Shown one piece after another: positions 50,486-61,698 of a stretch of 64,000 nucleotides of DNA; position 1 is the stretch's first letter, and the number at the start of each line of letters is the position of its first letter. The notes below the pieces were generated by a model. That model ran no database searches and had not been told where the DNA came from. It saw only the letters and a program-made list of their open reading frames with translations. Position numbers and translations under genes: made by a program. The stretch comes from Acanthamoeba castellanii str. Neff (taxonomy: Eukaryota > Discosea > Longamoebia > Acanthamoebidae), in the NCBI RefSeq assembly GCF_000313135.1, contig NW_004457675.1:134333-198332 (forward strand). Reading direction: 5' to 3'.

Positions 50486-52906
50486 ATGCGAGACACCGCT
50501 CGCTCCGGCCGCATCCTCTTCGCCCTCGCTTTGCTTGCACTCGCGCTGGCTTCCTCGAGTACGCACCGCACCACTGCAATACTGCTCTATATATCTGCAA
50601 ATATTGATTTCAGCCCCACCTGCAGCCTACGCGGCCTGCCCCAACCGCCTGCCGTATGCCGTCACGCCTGAAGGGTACTCACCTCGCAACGTCACCCCAC
50701 AGCACCACCAGCAGTAAAAATGATCATTATAATTATTTGGTATTACCACCCTTGGTCAGGTTTTGCCCGTTCGTGTGGGCACAGGGACTGAACAGCCCCC
50801 GCGGCATGGCGCGCGCTGCCAACAACGACCTCCTCGTGGTCGAACAGGACTCCCAGCAGGTCACCGGTACCACGTGCTCTCTTTTCCTTTTCTTTTCCTT
50901 TTCTTTTCCGACCTCACCCCAACCACTTCGACCCTTTTTGTCTGCGCAGTGCTGTGGGACGACAACGGCAATGGCGTGTCGGACAAGAACGAGAGGGCGC
51001 TGTTGGCCAAGGCCGATGGTCTCAACCACGCCGTCCTGATCCACGGGCGTACGGCGCACCTCCGTGATGTTGTAGTTTTTTTGTTGGTAAACTAACACAC
51101 ACACACACGTTGGACGCAGTTTACCTGTACGCCAGCAGTGCGTCGACCGTCTACAGGTGGCCCTATCGCGCGGGCGTGCGCCAGAACCTGGGCACTCCCG
51201 AGGTGCGCCTCACACACACACACACACACACACGACACGAAACGACACGCACGCACACACACACACACACTTTTGCTGCTGTTGTTGCGTTTGGAGCTCT
51301 CGATTGTCACCTGTCATCTGACTGGCGCGACGGCTGGTCATGGCTGGTACAGGTCGTGGTGAACAGCATCCCGACGTGCTGCGACCATGTGACCCGTGCC
51401 ATCGTGTTCGACGCCAAGGGCCGCTTCTACGTGCAGCTCGGCAGCGGCTCCAACGTCGATCCCAATTCTGACGTACCACTGCCCACACCACGCAAATGTG
51501 CAATTTGGTGGCGCCCTACATTGGTCGCAATCGAAGACTCACCACAAGCTACGCTACTCCGCCAGCATGCGAGGATCCACCGCTTCAACATCACCTCGAT
51601 CCCCAAGGGCGGGTTCAACTGGTCGGCGGGCGAGATATTCGCCGACGGCCTCCGCAACGAAGTTGGCCTTCGGTACCGCGGCTGCTCTCCACACTCGCTC
51701 GCTCGCTCTCGAGAGGGCCTTGGCTTCTCGGGAATGAATGCTAACAGCACCGACGCGCACCAGCTTTGATAAGCAGGGCCGCCTGTGGGGCGTGGAGAAC
51801 GGCATCGACAACGTCTTCAGGGCCGATCTTGGCGGCGACGTCCACGCCAACAACCCCTCCGAGGAGCTCAACCTCTTCTTCCCCGAGCTCCCTGGTATTT
51901 ATTCATCTATTTATTTATTTATTATACATATTTTATTTATATATTGGTTTGTTTCATTAATGAATTGTTTGAATGTGTGTTGCTGGTTGAACTTGATCTC
52001 AGGTCTGTTCTACGGGTATCCCTATTGCTGGAGCCAGTACAACCTGACCACGGGCAAGCCGCCCGGCACCCAGTGGGCCACCGACAAGTTCATGAAGGAC
52101 GGCACCCACACGTACGTGGGCCTACCCGCTGGGCATCACCGAGCTTTTGCTGATGAACACGGCACACGACACACGACACACGACACACGACACACACGAC
52201 ACACACGACACACACGACACACACGACACACACGACACACACGACACACACGACACACACGACACACACGACACACGCACGACGCACGACACACGACACA
52301 CGACGCACGACACACGACACACGACACACGAGCTAGGGATGCTTGGTGCCAGAACCCACACAACGTGCAGAAGCCGCGGCTCAACTTGCAGGCCCACTAC
52401 GCCCCGCTCGACATTTTCTTCTACGACAGGGTGCCTCTCTCTCCCACCATCATCTACGAATGTCTTGTTTTAATGTCCGAACCAGGCGCTCACTCCGCCA
52501 CCAATCGCCAATCAGACCAACAGCTCGCGCCTCCCGGCTGACCTGAACGGCGACGCCTTCATCTCCGCCCACGGCTCCTGGAACAGAAACCCGCCGGTGG
52601 GCTATCGCGTGCTGCACGTGTTCTTCGACAAGAACGGAATGCCCATCAAATACGAACCCTTCCTGGCCTACCAGGGACCCGGCGACACCGGTGCGCACTC
52701 CACATTCACACACACGCACACACAGGCTTCCTTTGCGGCTCCCTTGGCGCGCCATATGTTCTCATCTCCCAACATCATCAGGTGACAACTGGCCGCACAG
52801 GCCCGTTGGCCTCGACATTGGTCGCTGCGTCGCGTTCGGGGAGTGCCTCTACGTCTCCTCCGACGCTTCCGGCGTCATCATCGCCGTCGGCTACGAGTCT
52901 TCCTAA
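50486..52906 (+). CDS. Secreted sorbosone/glucose dehydrogenase-like quinoprotein
   Basis: MRDTARSGRILFALALLALA is a signal peptide. Following exons build a six-bladed propeller of the GSDH family (PQQ-dependent soluble aldose dehydrogenases and sorbosone dehydrogenases): LNSPRGMARAANNDLLVVEQ, VLWDDNGNGVSDKNERALL, CCDHVTRAIVFDAKGRFYVQ with GSGSNVD, IHRFNITSIPKGGFNWSAGE with FADGLRNEVGL, DKQGRLWGVENGIDNVFRAD, FYGYPYCWSQYNLTTGKPPG, DLNGDAFISAHGSWNRNPPV, and GRCVAFGECLYVSSDASGVI. The GLRN, DKQGRLWGVENG and HGSWNR blocks match those around the PQQ and calcium sites. Activity needs PQQ, which amoebae may take from bacteria. That is inference. About ten introns interrupt it, one filled with a minisatellite. 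Stop at 52904-52906. Confidence 0.85.
52161..52331. repeat. (CACACGA)n / (CACACACGA)n minisatellite in GSDH-like intron
   Basis: A 170-base head-to-tail array of 7- and 9-base units lies within an intron, the same motif class as the array at 29567-29679. Confidence 0.9.
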
Positions 52907-53026
52907 GAATTATCTTTTTGTGCTTTCTTTCCGTCCTCTGACGCAGGGGGTGTGTGTTTAGGAAAATAAAATAAAACGGTTTCTCTTTCATTTGGGCCAA
53001 CCGCGGGCAGTCAGCCACGCACACGA

Positions 53027-54795
53027 TCACTCCTGGTCGAGCATGGACGGGTTGTCGAACACATCGCGCAGCACCTTGGCCATTGCTCCGCCCTATCAAC
53101 CCACATCACACACAATCAGATGAAGCATCAGCACCGCACACAGTAGCGATCAAAAGCAAAGTTTGGGGGGGGACCTGAGCGCCATCGAGGAAGCGGTGGT
53201 CGATGGTGCAGCACAGCTTGAGCTTCTTGGTCACCTTGGTCTCGCCGTCCTCCACCTTGACGCCCTCGTGAATCGCTCCTGCTCCCCCCGCCACCACCAA
53301 CGCAAATGCAACCCAATCAATCGTTAGCCGGAGGTGAAGGCGCCGGCGCACTCACAATTGACGGGCGCGGAGGAACGAGCTCGGTACCGATGAGTACGAG
53401 AAGAGGAACGCGCGCAAAGGGCGTGAAGGGGGCAAAGGCCTCGTCAACGCCCAGCATGCCCACGGACGTGATGATGCACGAGCCGAACGGGTGAGGCTCC
53501 ACGCCTGCGCCATCGTGTCAGACGTACCCGGCCTGCGTTCGAGGGCCGGCCCAAGAAGAAGAAAAAAGACGGGAGGTGGTACCCAACGCGGGGATGGAGA
53601 GGCCCAGGGCGCCAGCGGCATAGGCGGCCGTGTTCACCACGAGCCTGATGAGCCAGGTCGGGAGCAGCTTGAGCGGACCCATGCTCTTCTTGAAGTTCTC
53701 GTCGGTACCCTATGTGGGGGGCGAGGCGCGTGCGGTGAGTGCGCGTGTCGTTGTGTCGCGCCGTGCGTGCGGTGTCAACAGCAACGGTGGGTGGGTGGGG
53801 AGGCGTGTACCTTGCGCAGGCGCTGGCTGCCGGCATCGAGCTCGGTGGCGACTTGGTCCACGCCCTTCTTGTCGATGTTGCTCACCTTGACCTTGGCCAG
53901 GTTCTTGCCGCCTTCCACCATCGCGAGGAAGCTGATGTCGATTGTCTGTGCGGGCGCGGACACCAACCGACATGCCTCCATGAGCTCATGCCACGGCCTT
54001 GAGGCCGCAGCGCTAGCAGCCAAGCGAGCGCCATCGACTTTGCTGCGGGCCAGGCGGGACGGACAGAACGAACTGTGACGAACCTTGAAGGGGAGGAACC
54101 GATCGAACACGATGCGACCGTTGAGTCCGGGAGCATTCCGCAGGGCCAGACCAAGCGCTGAATGAGAAACACCACAGCCGCAACCGCAACAATGGCGGCA
54201 TAATCAATGAGCAGCGTATGTTCGGCCGGTTTTGTTCAGTGCGTGCTGTACCCTTGCCGACGACGTGCGTGATGGTGATGTGCTGTCTGGTGGTTTTTCG
54301 CTTTTCGTCGATGTACTTCTGGACCTGTGCAGGTTGCCCAACACGCACACACACACACACGCACACGCACACGACACATCAAACCATGAGAGGTGGGCGC
54401 GAAGATTGGAACGAGAGAGAAAGAGAGACCGACCTTGGTGGCATCGAGGGAGATCTTGGCGTGGATGCTTCCTTCGCTGGGCTCGCCCCACGTGGCGATT
54501 TGGAGCTAAACGTACCACGCCCCAGCGTCAGAACTTGGGCGCTTATGCAAACGCACGTACGCACCACACGCGCGCGCAACACGCACGACACAAAGGCACG
54601 CACGACACACGACGCACACGCACGGAGTGGAGAGTAACGTGCCTTCCTCCGGATGGGCATGCCGGCGGAGGCCCACCAGAACCAGAAGGCGAAGAGGAGG
54701 CCGAGGACGAGGTAGACCAGGGTTGCCTGCGGCGTGCCCCAAACCGCGTACACCGCGAGACCAGCCAGCACCAGACGCAAGTTGGATTGATGCAT
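53027..54795 (-). CDS. Membrane-anchored acyltransferase with E2-type (2-oxoacid dehydrogenase) catalytic domain
   Basis: The protein starts MHQSNLRLVLAGLAVYAVWG and has a second hydrophobic stretch (VYLVLGLLFAFWFWWA), so it is anchored in a membrane by an N-terminal hairpin. No lipoyl or subunit-binding domain follows. Instead the exons go straight to an E2/CAT-like catalytic fold: HAKISLDATK, HITITHVVGKALGLALR with LNGRIVFDRF, TIDISFLAMVEGGKNLAKVK, PHPFGSCIITSVGMLGVDEA, VPLLVLIGTE, and KLCCTIDHRFLDGAQGGAMA, ending NPSMLDQE (stop 53027-53029). HRFLDG is the HxxxDG active-site motif. Acyl acceptor and location are unknown. It is not a standard pyruvate or branched-chain E2. Some minus-strand exon borders are approximate. 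Confidence 0.82.
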
Positions 54796-55324
54796 GCTTT
54801 TGCTTCCTTGCTTTTTCCTGCCCACACGCACAAACAAGAATCAAAGCAAATCAATTACACGGATGTAAATCTTTTGATTTTCTTTTCAAAATCTAAATTA
54901 AATCAATCGAAAAGACAATTTAATTCAATATGTCTCTTGGATGCTATCCAAGCTCAAGCAGAAGTAGCAACAAGATGCTTGGCCGGTGGGCGCGTACGAG
55001 GAAGCTTCGGAAGGGTGCGAGAAGGGAAAGAAAGAGCTGTTTGCGCTTCTCTGGTGCGAGACTGGCACGATAAATTACCGCCTGGACCAATGGCCCAGAA
55101 AGCGCGAAGAGCGGCGAAAACAAAATTTAGCGCTAAAACCAACACTATCGCGAAGCGCATCACGAAGTGATGAATGAACGATTGAACGGTGCTCTTTGAA
55201 TGTGGATGTGGGTGGTGTATTAATACAGGCGAAAAATAAAATGTACAGTGTGCTGCCGCCGCATCCTCGTTCGCGTCAATCTCTCCTCTCCTCTTTCTCA
55301 GCTCTTCCCCAAGATGAAACGAGC
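54796..55324. other. Intergenic, AT-rich in part
   Basis: About 530 bases with no supported gene. A CCAAT box lies at 55087-55091. GCGCGAAGAGCGGCGAAA and TTTAGCGCTAAAACC motifs sit near 55100-55140 in what is probably the acyltransferase promoter. Confidence 0.45.
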
Positions 55325-55696
55325 CTAGTTGTAGGGATCGTCGACCTTGGAGAGGAGGGTTGCCATAAGGATGGCGAAGATAATGAGGGCGAGGAGGAAG
55401 ACGACGAGCCACGCCATGTGGCACACGGACGAGCTCTGGAAGAGGAAGGCCTTCAATCGCTGCCACTTGGCCCCCACGGCGGCGCATCCTCTCTTGAGGG
55501 GCGGACAGCACGGCAATCGTTGGCAGAGTCCACAGCAGCAGAAGATCTTTTCGATGATCCCACCCAATTTCGCGCATTTCGATTCAGAGGGCGCGTAGGA
55601 CCGCAATGGCGGCGCCGCCGGGCCGCTACTCGAAGAGGATGACCCACCCGCTTCGGGATCATCCACAAGGGGCTTGTAGAGCTGGTTGTACGACAT
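55325..55696 (-). CDS. Small tail-anchored Cys-rich membrane protein, unknown
   Basis: A single intronless frame of 123 residues begins MSYNQLYKPLVDDPEAGG, then a Ser run and a Pro/Ala stretch. A central Cys cluster (KIFCCCGLCQRLPCCPP) could be palmitoylated or bind metal. Near the C-terminus is one strong membrane helix (MAWLVVFLLALIIFAILMAT) followed by only about ten residues (LLSKVDDPYN), giving a tail-anchored topology with the N-terminus in the cytosol. An N-terminal YxxL-like tyrosine is present. No family recognised. Lack of introns contrasts with most neighbours, but the composition and helix look like a real protein. Confidence 0.7.
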   Translation of the reverse strand: MSYNQLYKPLVDDPEAGGSSSSSSGPAAPPLRSYAPSESKCAKLGGIIEKIFCCCGLCQRLPCCPPLKRGCAAVGAKWQRLKAFLFQSSSVCHMAWLVVFLLALIIFAILMATLLSKVDDPYN

Positions 55697-56678
55697 TGCA
55701 GCTCTCTGAATCGATGATAGAATGGCGTGGGTTGTCTCTCGTCCGCCGAAAGCCCAGATCGCTAAATCATTTTCATTTATTTTCTTTTTCCTTTACCACG
55801 GAGCAACCGATCGGAATGCGCGGCAGCTGGGCGAGAGCAAAATCCTTTTTCTTATTCTTCTCTTCCACCATCGCTTTGTCTTGTCTCGCCCACCACACTG
55901 CGCAGGATAAGATGTCGCGTATGACCTGATTCCAATCCTGTTTGCTGAGTGAACCATGCCCAGCCTAGCGGCCACGCAGTGCCTGTCCGACTGATTTGGG
56001 CCGATGGTGATTGGTACGCTCCTTTCTATCCTCTCGCCTAATTAGAATTTAAATGATGTAAACAATTGCTCTAGAATTTTTGATTTTATCGTGAAAACAC
56101 CAACACGAAGACTGATCAAATACGCCCTTCAACGAACATTCTCTGTCCTCCGGCACTGTGCGCTAATCTCCAACTTGTTCAACAGACCGCTGACGGCCTG
56201 CGTTGCCCTTGGGTTAGCCCACTACGTCCAGCGACATTCGTGTTGCTGCGCATTGCCCACCCCCGTACCGGTGAGGCCTCGCCTCCTTGGGGTAGTTGTG
56301 ACACTCCCCAGTTTCTCGCAATCAATAAAGCTTGTTTGTGCCTAGTCCAGTTCCATCCTTCATCTTTCTCACCATCCCAGAGTGTAGTTGTACAGGCTGT
56401 CGCCCTTTTATTGAGGAAGCAAGCGTCGATGATAAATAGGGAGAGTAGGGAAGGAAGTCACAAATCAACAAAAGAGCTTTACAACAAACGAGTCCCTCTT
56501 CACTTCGCCCTTCGCCTCGGCCTGGACCAACCCTCTTCTTGGACTTGTTGTGCTTCGTTGTGGAGGAGCCCACCGAGGAAGAGGAGAGACTCGTAGCTGG
56601 CGGCCGGTGAGGAACAAGGAGCGATGGGCCGGGGAGGAAAGAGGAACTCGACGAGGCAGAGCCACTACTTACTGGTAG
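55697..56678. other. About 1 kb intergenic, nothing recognised
   Basis: Short open frames are present on both strands, none with a domain or coding-like composition. An AATAAA lies near 56321. The region is poorer in GC than the neighbouring genes. Confidence 0.45.
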
Positions 56679-57296
56679 TGCTCAATCTCGCCCACTCGGT
56701 CGGCGCGGTAGGCGGCAGTGTCGGCGTGCGACGGGGCGGCGTCAGACTCGAACTCGCCCGACTGGAGCTCTCCCACGCGGTCGCTGCGGTAGGCGGCAGT
56801 GTCGGCCTGCGACGGAGCGGCCTCAGACGCGAACTCGCCCGACTGGAGCTCGCCTGGTGGTATGGAAACATGTCGACAATCCAGTGGGTAAGTCATCGCA
56901 TAACAACAGCCCAGTCCGCACCCTGCAATCAATTGCGGTGTTTCATGGGCAACAAGCAGCTTGGGGGGGGGGGGTTGGCGTACCGACGCGGTCGGTCCTG
57001 TAGGCCGCAGTGTCGGCCGACGAGGGGGCGGCGTTGGACTCGAACTCACCGGCGTCGACCTGGCGGTCGTTGGTGAAGCTGGAGGCGTTCTTGGGCGCAG
57101 TGCGGGAGTCGCCCTTGTGGGCACCGACGAAGCCCGACTGGACCTTGGGGGCCGAGGTGGCCTTGGCGATGGAGAGCGAGTCCGCGCCCACCTGGGGCTT
57201 GCCACCAGAGCCCTTCTGGACAGTGGTCTGCTGCGACGAGCGAGCGTCCTTGGCAATCTTGCCAGCCTTCATCTGCGAAGCCATGGTGAAGTTCAT
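56679..57296 (-). CDS. Short tandem-repeat protein (GEF-AAPS-ADTAAYR-DRVG units)
   Basis: Two exons join in phase. The protein begins MNFTMASQMKAGKIAKDARS, continues Ser/Thr/Lys-rich, and ends with three copies of a unit of about 24 residues that reads GEF-S-AAPS-ADTAAYR-DRVG (57045-56995, 56855-56770, 56770-56695), closing EIEHYQ. Copies differ at a few positions (SS/SQ/SH; RT/RS/RA). No signal peptide or membrane segment. The second ATG (57284, MASQMKAG) has a stronger ACCATGG context, and an upstream ATG at 57323 is also in frame but preceded by a likely 5'-UTR intron acceptor. Function unknown. Confidence 0.7.
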
Positions 57297-57957
57297 CTTC
57301 TGTTTGGCAACACCCCAGCACATCGTCGAAGTTAGCTTTCCAGAGCAGAGGCAAATAAAGTTGAGCTCTCCTGCATGGCTCGTGGCGTGTGGGCGAGGGT
57401 ACCGAGTGTGGTTGAGTGTTGAGGTGGGGGTTACTGGATGGGTGTGGTGGGCAGGAGATGCGCTCGGTACTGGCGAAGTTGGGTGAAGAAGAAAGGCGAG
57501 AAAAATCGCCTTGATATGCCCCCACCCCTGGCCTTCATTTCGCGTCGCTGGCCACTCGAGAAAGAGGGTGTGCGGGTGTAGCCGTAGCACCAACCCGGCA
57601 GTGGCGTACACTTGCGCGTGGCCTTCTCTCACACTATTCTCCTCATGATCGCCGCCTTATCGCTTCGTTCTCGCGATTTTGGGCGTCCACAATAAAATGC
57701 GATTGGCCCCGCCACTCTCCGTTTGAGCCACACAGAACGCGGCACCACCTTGGGCCGTGATGTCACGTCCAATCGGACTTTTCCACGCCTTTTCTGAGCG
57801 CCTCGGACTATTCTCTCGGCCTTTCCATCTTCGCAGGCCGCACCCTTTCGCCCTATCTCCTTCACCCTTTCCTGCTCGGGCGTGCTGGAATGACTGCGAG
57901 TCTTGTTGTTGGTTTGGGCGGACTTCGTCAGTCCATCGACTGTGATCGAACTGCAAC
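57297..57957. promoter_or_regulatory. Divergent promoter, repeat protein / LRR protein
   Basis: ATTGG at 57702-57706 and CCAAT at 57769-57773 flank an E-box/CRE-like TGATGTCACGTCC at 57758-57770. A 5'-UTR intron of the minus gene probably occupies the left part. Confidence 0.55.
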
Positions 57958-59356
57958 ATGAACGTGGATCCCTTATCCCTGCGTCTCGAGTCGGCTTCTA
58001 ACAACCGGGACGAGCTACATCTTCAAGGTACCACACTAGACCTTGTTCAGCTCATATAGCATTCCCTCACCATTCGCAGGACTGGCGCTGAGGGCTTTGC
58101 CCTACGACCGGCTCAAGGCCGCGTCGAGCGTGCAGGTGTCGGGCCTGTGGCTCGCCGACAACCAGCTATCGCACAGCCCCAACCTGCTGCAGGAGCTGCT
58201 GGAGAGCTTCCCCGGCCTGTCTCTGCTCGACCTCGAGAGCAACGAGCTCACCTGCGACCACCTGCGCCTCCTCCCCAGCGCCGCCGACATCGAGCGCCAG
58301 CGATGGGAGCAGCGATTTCTCGAGCATCGCAGCGTAGAGCCAGCCTCTACTACTTCTTCTTCGCCGTCGTCTTCTACTTCTGCTTCTTCTACTTCATCTT
58401 CCTCTACAAATTCGCCTCGAGCGCTGGCGCATGAACACAACATATGCTCAGATGTGCGGCTGTCGTGCTTCTTCTGCAGCATGAGGGTGGTGTACCTCGA
58501 CTGCAACCAGCTCACCGCCCTGCCGCCCGAGCTCTTCACCTGCCTGCCCAACCTGCGGTGGGTCACGGCCCAGCGCAACCGCATCACCTCGCTGCCGCCC
58601 GAGGTGGGCCGCGCCACCAGTCTCGAGGGCCTGCGGCTCGACCACAACCGACTGCGCACCGTGCCCCGCGAGCTGGGCCGGCTGCCCAACCTCCTGTGCC
58701 TGTCACTGTGCGACAACGACCTGCGCGCGCTGCCCGAGGAGATGGCCGGCCTCGGGCGCCTCGCGACGCTCATGGTGCGGGGCAACCCGGACCTGGTCAC
58801 GCTGCCCTCGTGCCTCACCCGGCTGGCCGGCTCGCTGACCGAGTTCGCGGCCGACGCCATCGACACCGCCGACGAGCGGCCGGGCCAGCCGCGCCAGCGG
58901 CTCGGCACCTTCCACCGCGCAGAGAGCCTCCTCAACATCGTCGCAGGTATCGTTGCTGATGTCTTCGCTGATGATGGTCGTGATGGTGGTGATGGCTGAC
59001 GATGATGGTACTCGCGCAGGGCAAGTCTTGAAGATGTTCGAGGGCAAGAGTGTGGAGCGACACAACATCCCGGAGGAGCTGAAGGAGCTGCTGCGGTGCG
59101 AAGGCCGACAATGCGCCCAATGTATGACGGTCGCTCATTGAAATGACGTCGAGGCGTAAGTACTGACGTGCGCGTGTGTCGTGCGCCGTGCGCGCTTGTG
59201 TGCTAAGGTACGGGCCTGTATTTTGGAGACGGAGTGGCGGAACGGATCTGGGAGACCCAGCTGTGCAACCACGCCGTGCTGCTGCGGGGCAACTACTGTT
59301 CGCTGGCCTGCCTACACTCGCACACCGCCACCCCGCTCTGCTCCCACACCCACTGA
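57958..59356 (+). CDS. Leucine-rich repeat protein, LRRC58-like
   Basis: The start MNVDPLSLRLESASNNRDEL precedes LRR units: SVQVSGLWLADNQLSHSPNL, LSLLDLESNELT, VVYLDCNQLTALPPELF, LRWVTAQRNRITSLPPEVG, LEGLRLDHNRLRTVPRELG, LLCLSLCDNDLRALPEEMA, and LATLMVRGNPDLVTLPSCL. After a linker (FHRAESLLNIVA) comes a C-terminal module, HNIPEELKELL with CEGRQCAQC, then GLYFGDGVAERIWETQ and NYCSLACLHS, with the stop at 59354-59356. Short LRR proteins ending in a Cys motif with a YF.. strand resemble LRRC58 and related proteins, some of which act as ubiquitin-ligase adaptors. Role inferred. An intron interrupts the LRR array (about 58300-58480), read through by an open frame. Confidence 0.8.
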
Positions 59357-59441
59357 CGATCGACCACGTTTCGAACCAAAATGAAGCCAATATTGTTGCA
59401 GTTTGCATACCAGTCGCAAAAGAGCACACAAGGCCAGCGTT

Positions 59442-61544
59442 TCAGGCGTCGTCATCGTCCACGACGTAGTTCTCGGGGAGCCAGCCTCGCCTGCCGTTTC
59501 CTGTCGTGTGTCGTGTGTGTGTTACACGCAATTCAAGCTGCGTTAGCCTTGGCGGTCACATAATCAACGTCGGTCGGGGTGGGGCACCTTGAGCGTAAAT
59601 CCAGCCCTTCCGGTTCTCGTCGGTGGCGAGGACGGCCACCCGCTGTCCTTTCTTGAGGGGCAGCTCCTCCTCGTCCACCGGCACATAGTCAAACAGCGCA
59701 ATGACGTGCGTCACCTAAACCAGCCCAACAAAAAAGCAGAACAAGCGCATGTCAGCCAATACGGCGGGCATGGTGCGTGGTCCGTGTGCGGTCGAGCGGG
59801 GCTCTTACCTCTTCGGTGACGAGGTTGACGGGAATCCAACCGCTGACGGTGGTGGTGCCGCCGGTGGTGCTGCGGCGGGTGAGCGAGGCCTTCCACCACT
59901 GCCCTCTCGTCGCGTCGGCCCTCTCCGCGGCGGCCATGGCCGCTTGCTCGCCGTTACCGTCGCCATCGTCACCATCGTCGTCTTCGCTGGCGTCGAACGG
60001 AATCGGGTACTTCTCCCTGGGGTGCAGCTCGATCGCCATCAGGTCGTACTTCTTGAAGCTCAGCTCCTGCGCGTTGGCCCCGACGTAGTCGAACTTGGCG
60101 CGCACCATGAACGGCACCTTCTTGTTACGCTCCTGCAGCTGCCTCGCGTCCTGCGCGTCCGCCGCTGCCGCCTCGGAACGGCGAGCGCGCGCGGCGCTGG
60201 GCTTCCGCGGACAATAGTCGAGGTAGCCCGAGGGCACCCACCCGATCGTCGCCGCCGGCTTACGACCCTCGGGCTCGACCACTGCGCCACCACCACCACC
60301 ATCGTCGCCGCGCTTCTCCTCCTCGACCTGCTGCTCTTGTTGTTGTTCGTCGGTCGTAACATCGGCGACGCGTTCATCATCGGCGCTGGCCTGCGCTTCA
60401 CTGTTGTCGTCTTGCTCTTCATCAAGTCCTGGCTCGCCGGCTGCTGTCTCCAGCTGCCCCTGCCCCTCCTCCTCCTCTTCACCTTCAGTCGTCTCCTTCG
60501 TCTTCGCCACTCCCTCCTCCTCTTCCTTGAGCTCTTTTTCTTTTTCTTTTCCTTCTTCTTCTCTTTCTTCTCGCTCCTGCTGCGCGGCTGGCGGCTGTGG
60601 GGGCTCGGCCTTGTCGGAGGTGCGCTGGACGAGCCACCAGCAGGTCTCGTGGTCCTTGGCGAGCAGACGCAGCACCTCGCCGCGCTTGACGTCGATCTCG
60701 TTCTCGGTGCGGGCGCGGTAGTCGTAGACGGCGACGACGCGCGGGTGGAGGGTGAGGGCCTCCTTCCGGCGGTACTTCCAGTAGAGCTCGCGCCACGAGC
60801 CGTGGGTGAGGTGCGGCAGCTCGGCGCGCTCGTGCAGCATCACGCTCACCAGCCCGGGAGTCTCTAGCTCGTTCAGGGCCAGCTCCTCCCACCACGCCTC
60901 CATCGACGCCAGCACCAGCCACTCCTGCACTCACAACAATCAATCAATCGGCACACGGCACACACGGCACACACGACACACACGGCACACACGGGCACAC
61001 GCACCTTGGAGACGAGTGCGCAGCGGAGGAGGTCGGCGGAGGAGAGCGAGGAGAAGATGCGGGCGAGCACGGTGGCGGGCAGGGTGGCAAGGAGGGACTG
61101 GGCGTGGAAGGAGGTGGTAGGGGTGGCGGACAGGGACGAGCCGGGCGGGGTGGAGGGGAAGGGTTCTAGCACGATGGACCCCTCGCGTGACTGCGCTGGC
61201 GAAGATGCGGCGCTGGTGTGGGAATGCGGATGAAACGGCGACGATGCATCGAGCGATGGAGGAGATGACGAAGGGGTGAGGTTTCCTCCTGGCTCTTCTC
61301 GATTCTGGCGGTGCTGCGAGCGATGATGTCGACGATGTGCGTGTTCTTGTTGGGAAGATGATGGAGATGGGGGCGCGAGGGAAGTGGAAGCGTACAGGGA
61401 AGATGCGATTGAAGAGCTGCTCTTCCTACTTGCAGGGGCTACCTCTTGTGGGGGTGTCTGGACTGCTGTGTCTCCATGATGAAGTGAGCGCGGCTGCTGC
61501 TCGCCTTGTGGGCGAAGCTGAGCCCTGCGAGGGTGAACCATCAC
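59442..61544 (-). CDS. F-box protein with three SH3 domains
   Basis: A Ser/Pro/His-rich N-terminus precedes an F-box (LLATLPATVLARIFSSLSSA, DLLRCALVSK, then EWLVLASMEAWWEELAL), the SKP1-binding motif of SCF ubiquitin ligases. SH3-1 (VVAVYDYRARTENEIDVKRG to GWVPSGYLDYC) is split by a long Glu/Lys-rich insertion. SH3-2 (FMVRAKFDYVGANAQELSFK to GWIPVNLVTEE) has an acidic insert. SH3-3 (VTHVIALFDYVPVDEEELPL to GWLPENYVVDDDDA) ends the protein at 59442. Each keeps the ALYDY-like, W and P..Y positions. The start is taken at 61544. An upstream ATG near 61573 (MGNSLERQ) would need a further intron. F-box plus SH3 repeats suggests a ligase that picks Pro-rich substrates (inference). Confidence 0.83.
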
Positions 61545-61698
61545 CCCCCTGCCGCTCCAAGCTGTTGCCCATCTCTACTTCTCTCTGATTTTCGATTTAT
61601 TAGTTTTTTATTCTGATTAAAAATGGAGGTGTGAAATGGACAAAATAAGATAAAAGGGAAAGAAAATCAGACAGAGATTGGACGGGGAGACTGGAAAC

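Noticed and set aside
52161..52331. CRISPR-like array or coding His/Asp/Thr repeat
   Set aside because: Intronic simple repeat of 7- and 9-base units. Flanking exons continue in frame only if it is removed.
54986..55177. 63-codon plus-strand frame upstream of the acyltransferase
   Set aside because: No domain and no splice partners. It overlaps the likely promoter with its CCAAT box.
56091..56345. 84-codon plus-strand frame in the 1 kb gap
   Set aside because: No recognisable family. Composition and lack of a partner exon do not support coding.
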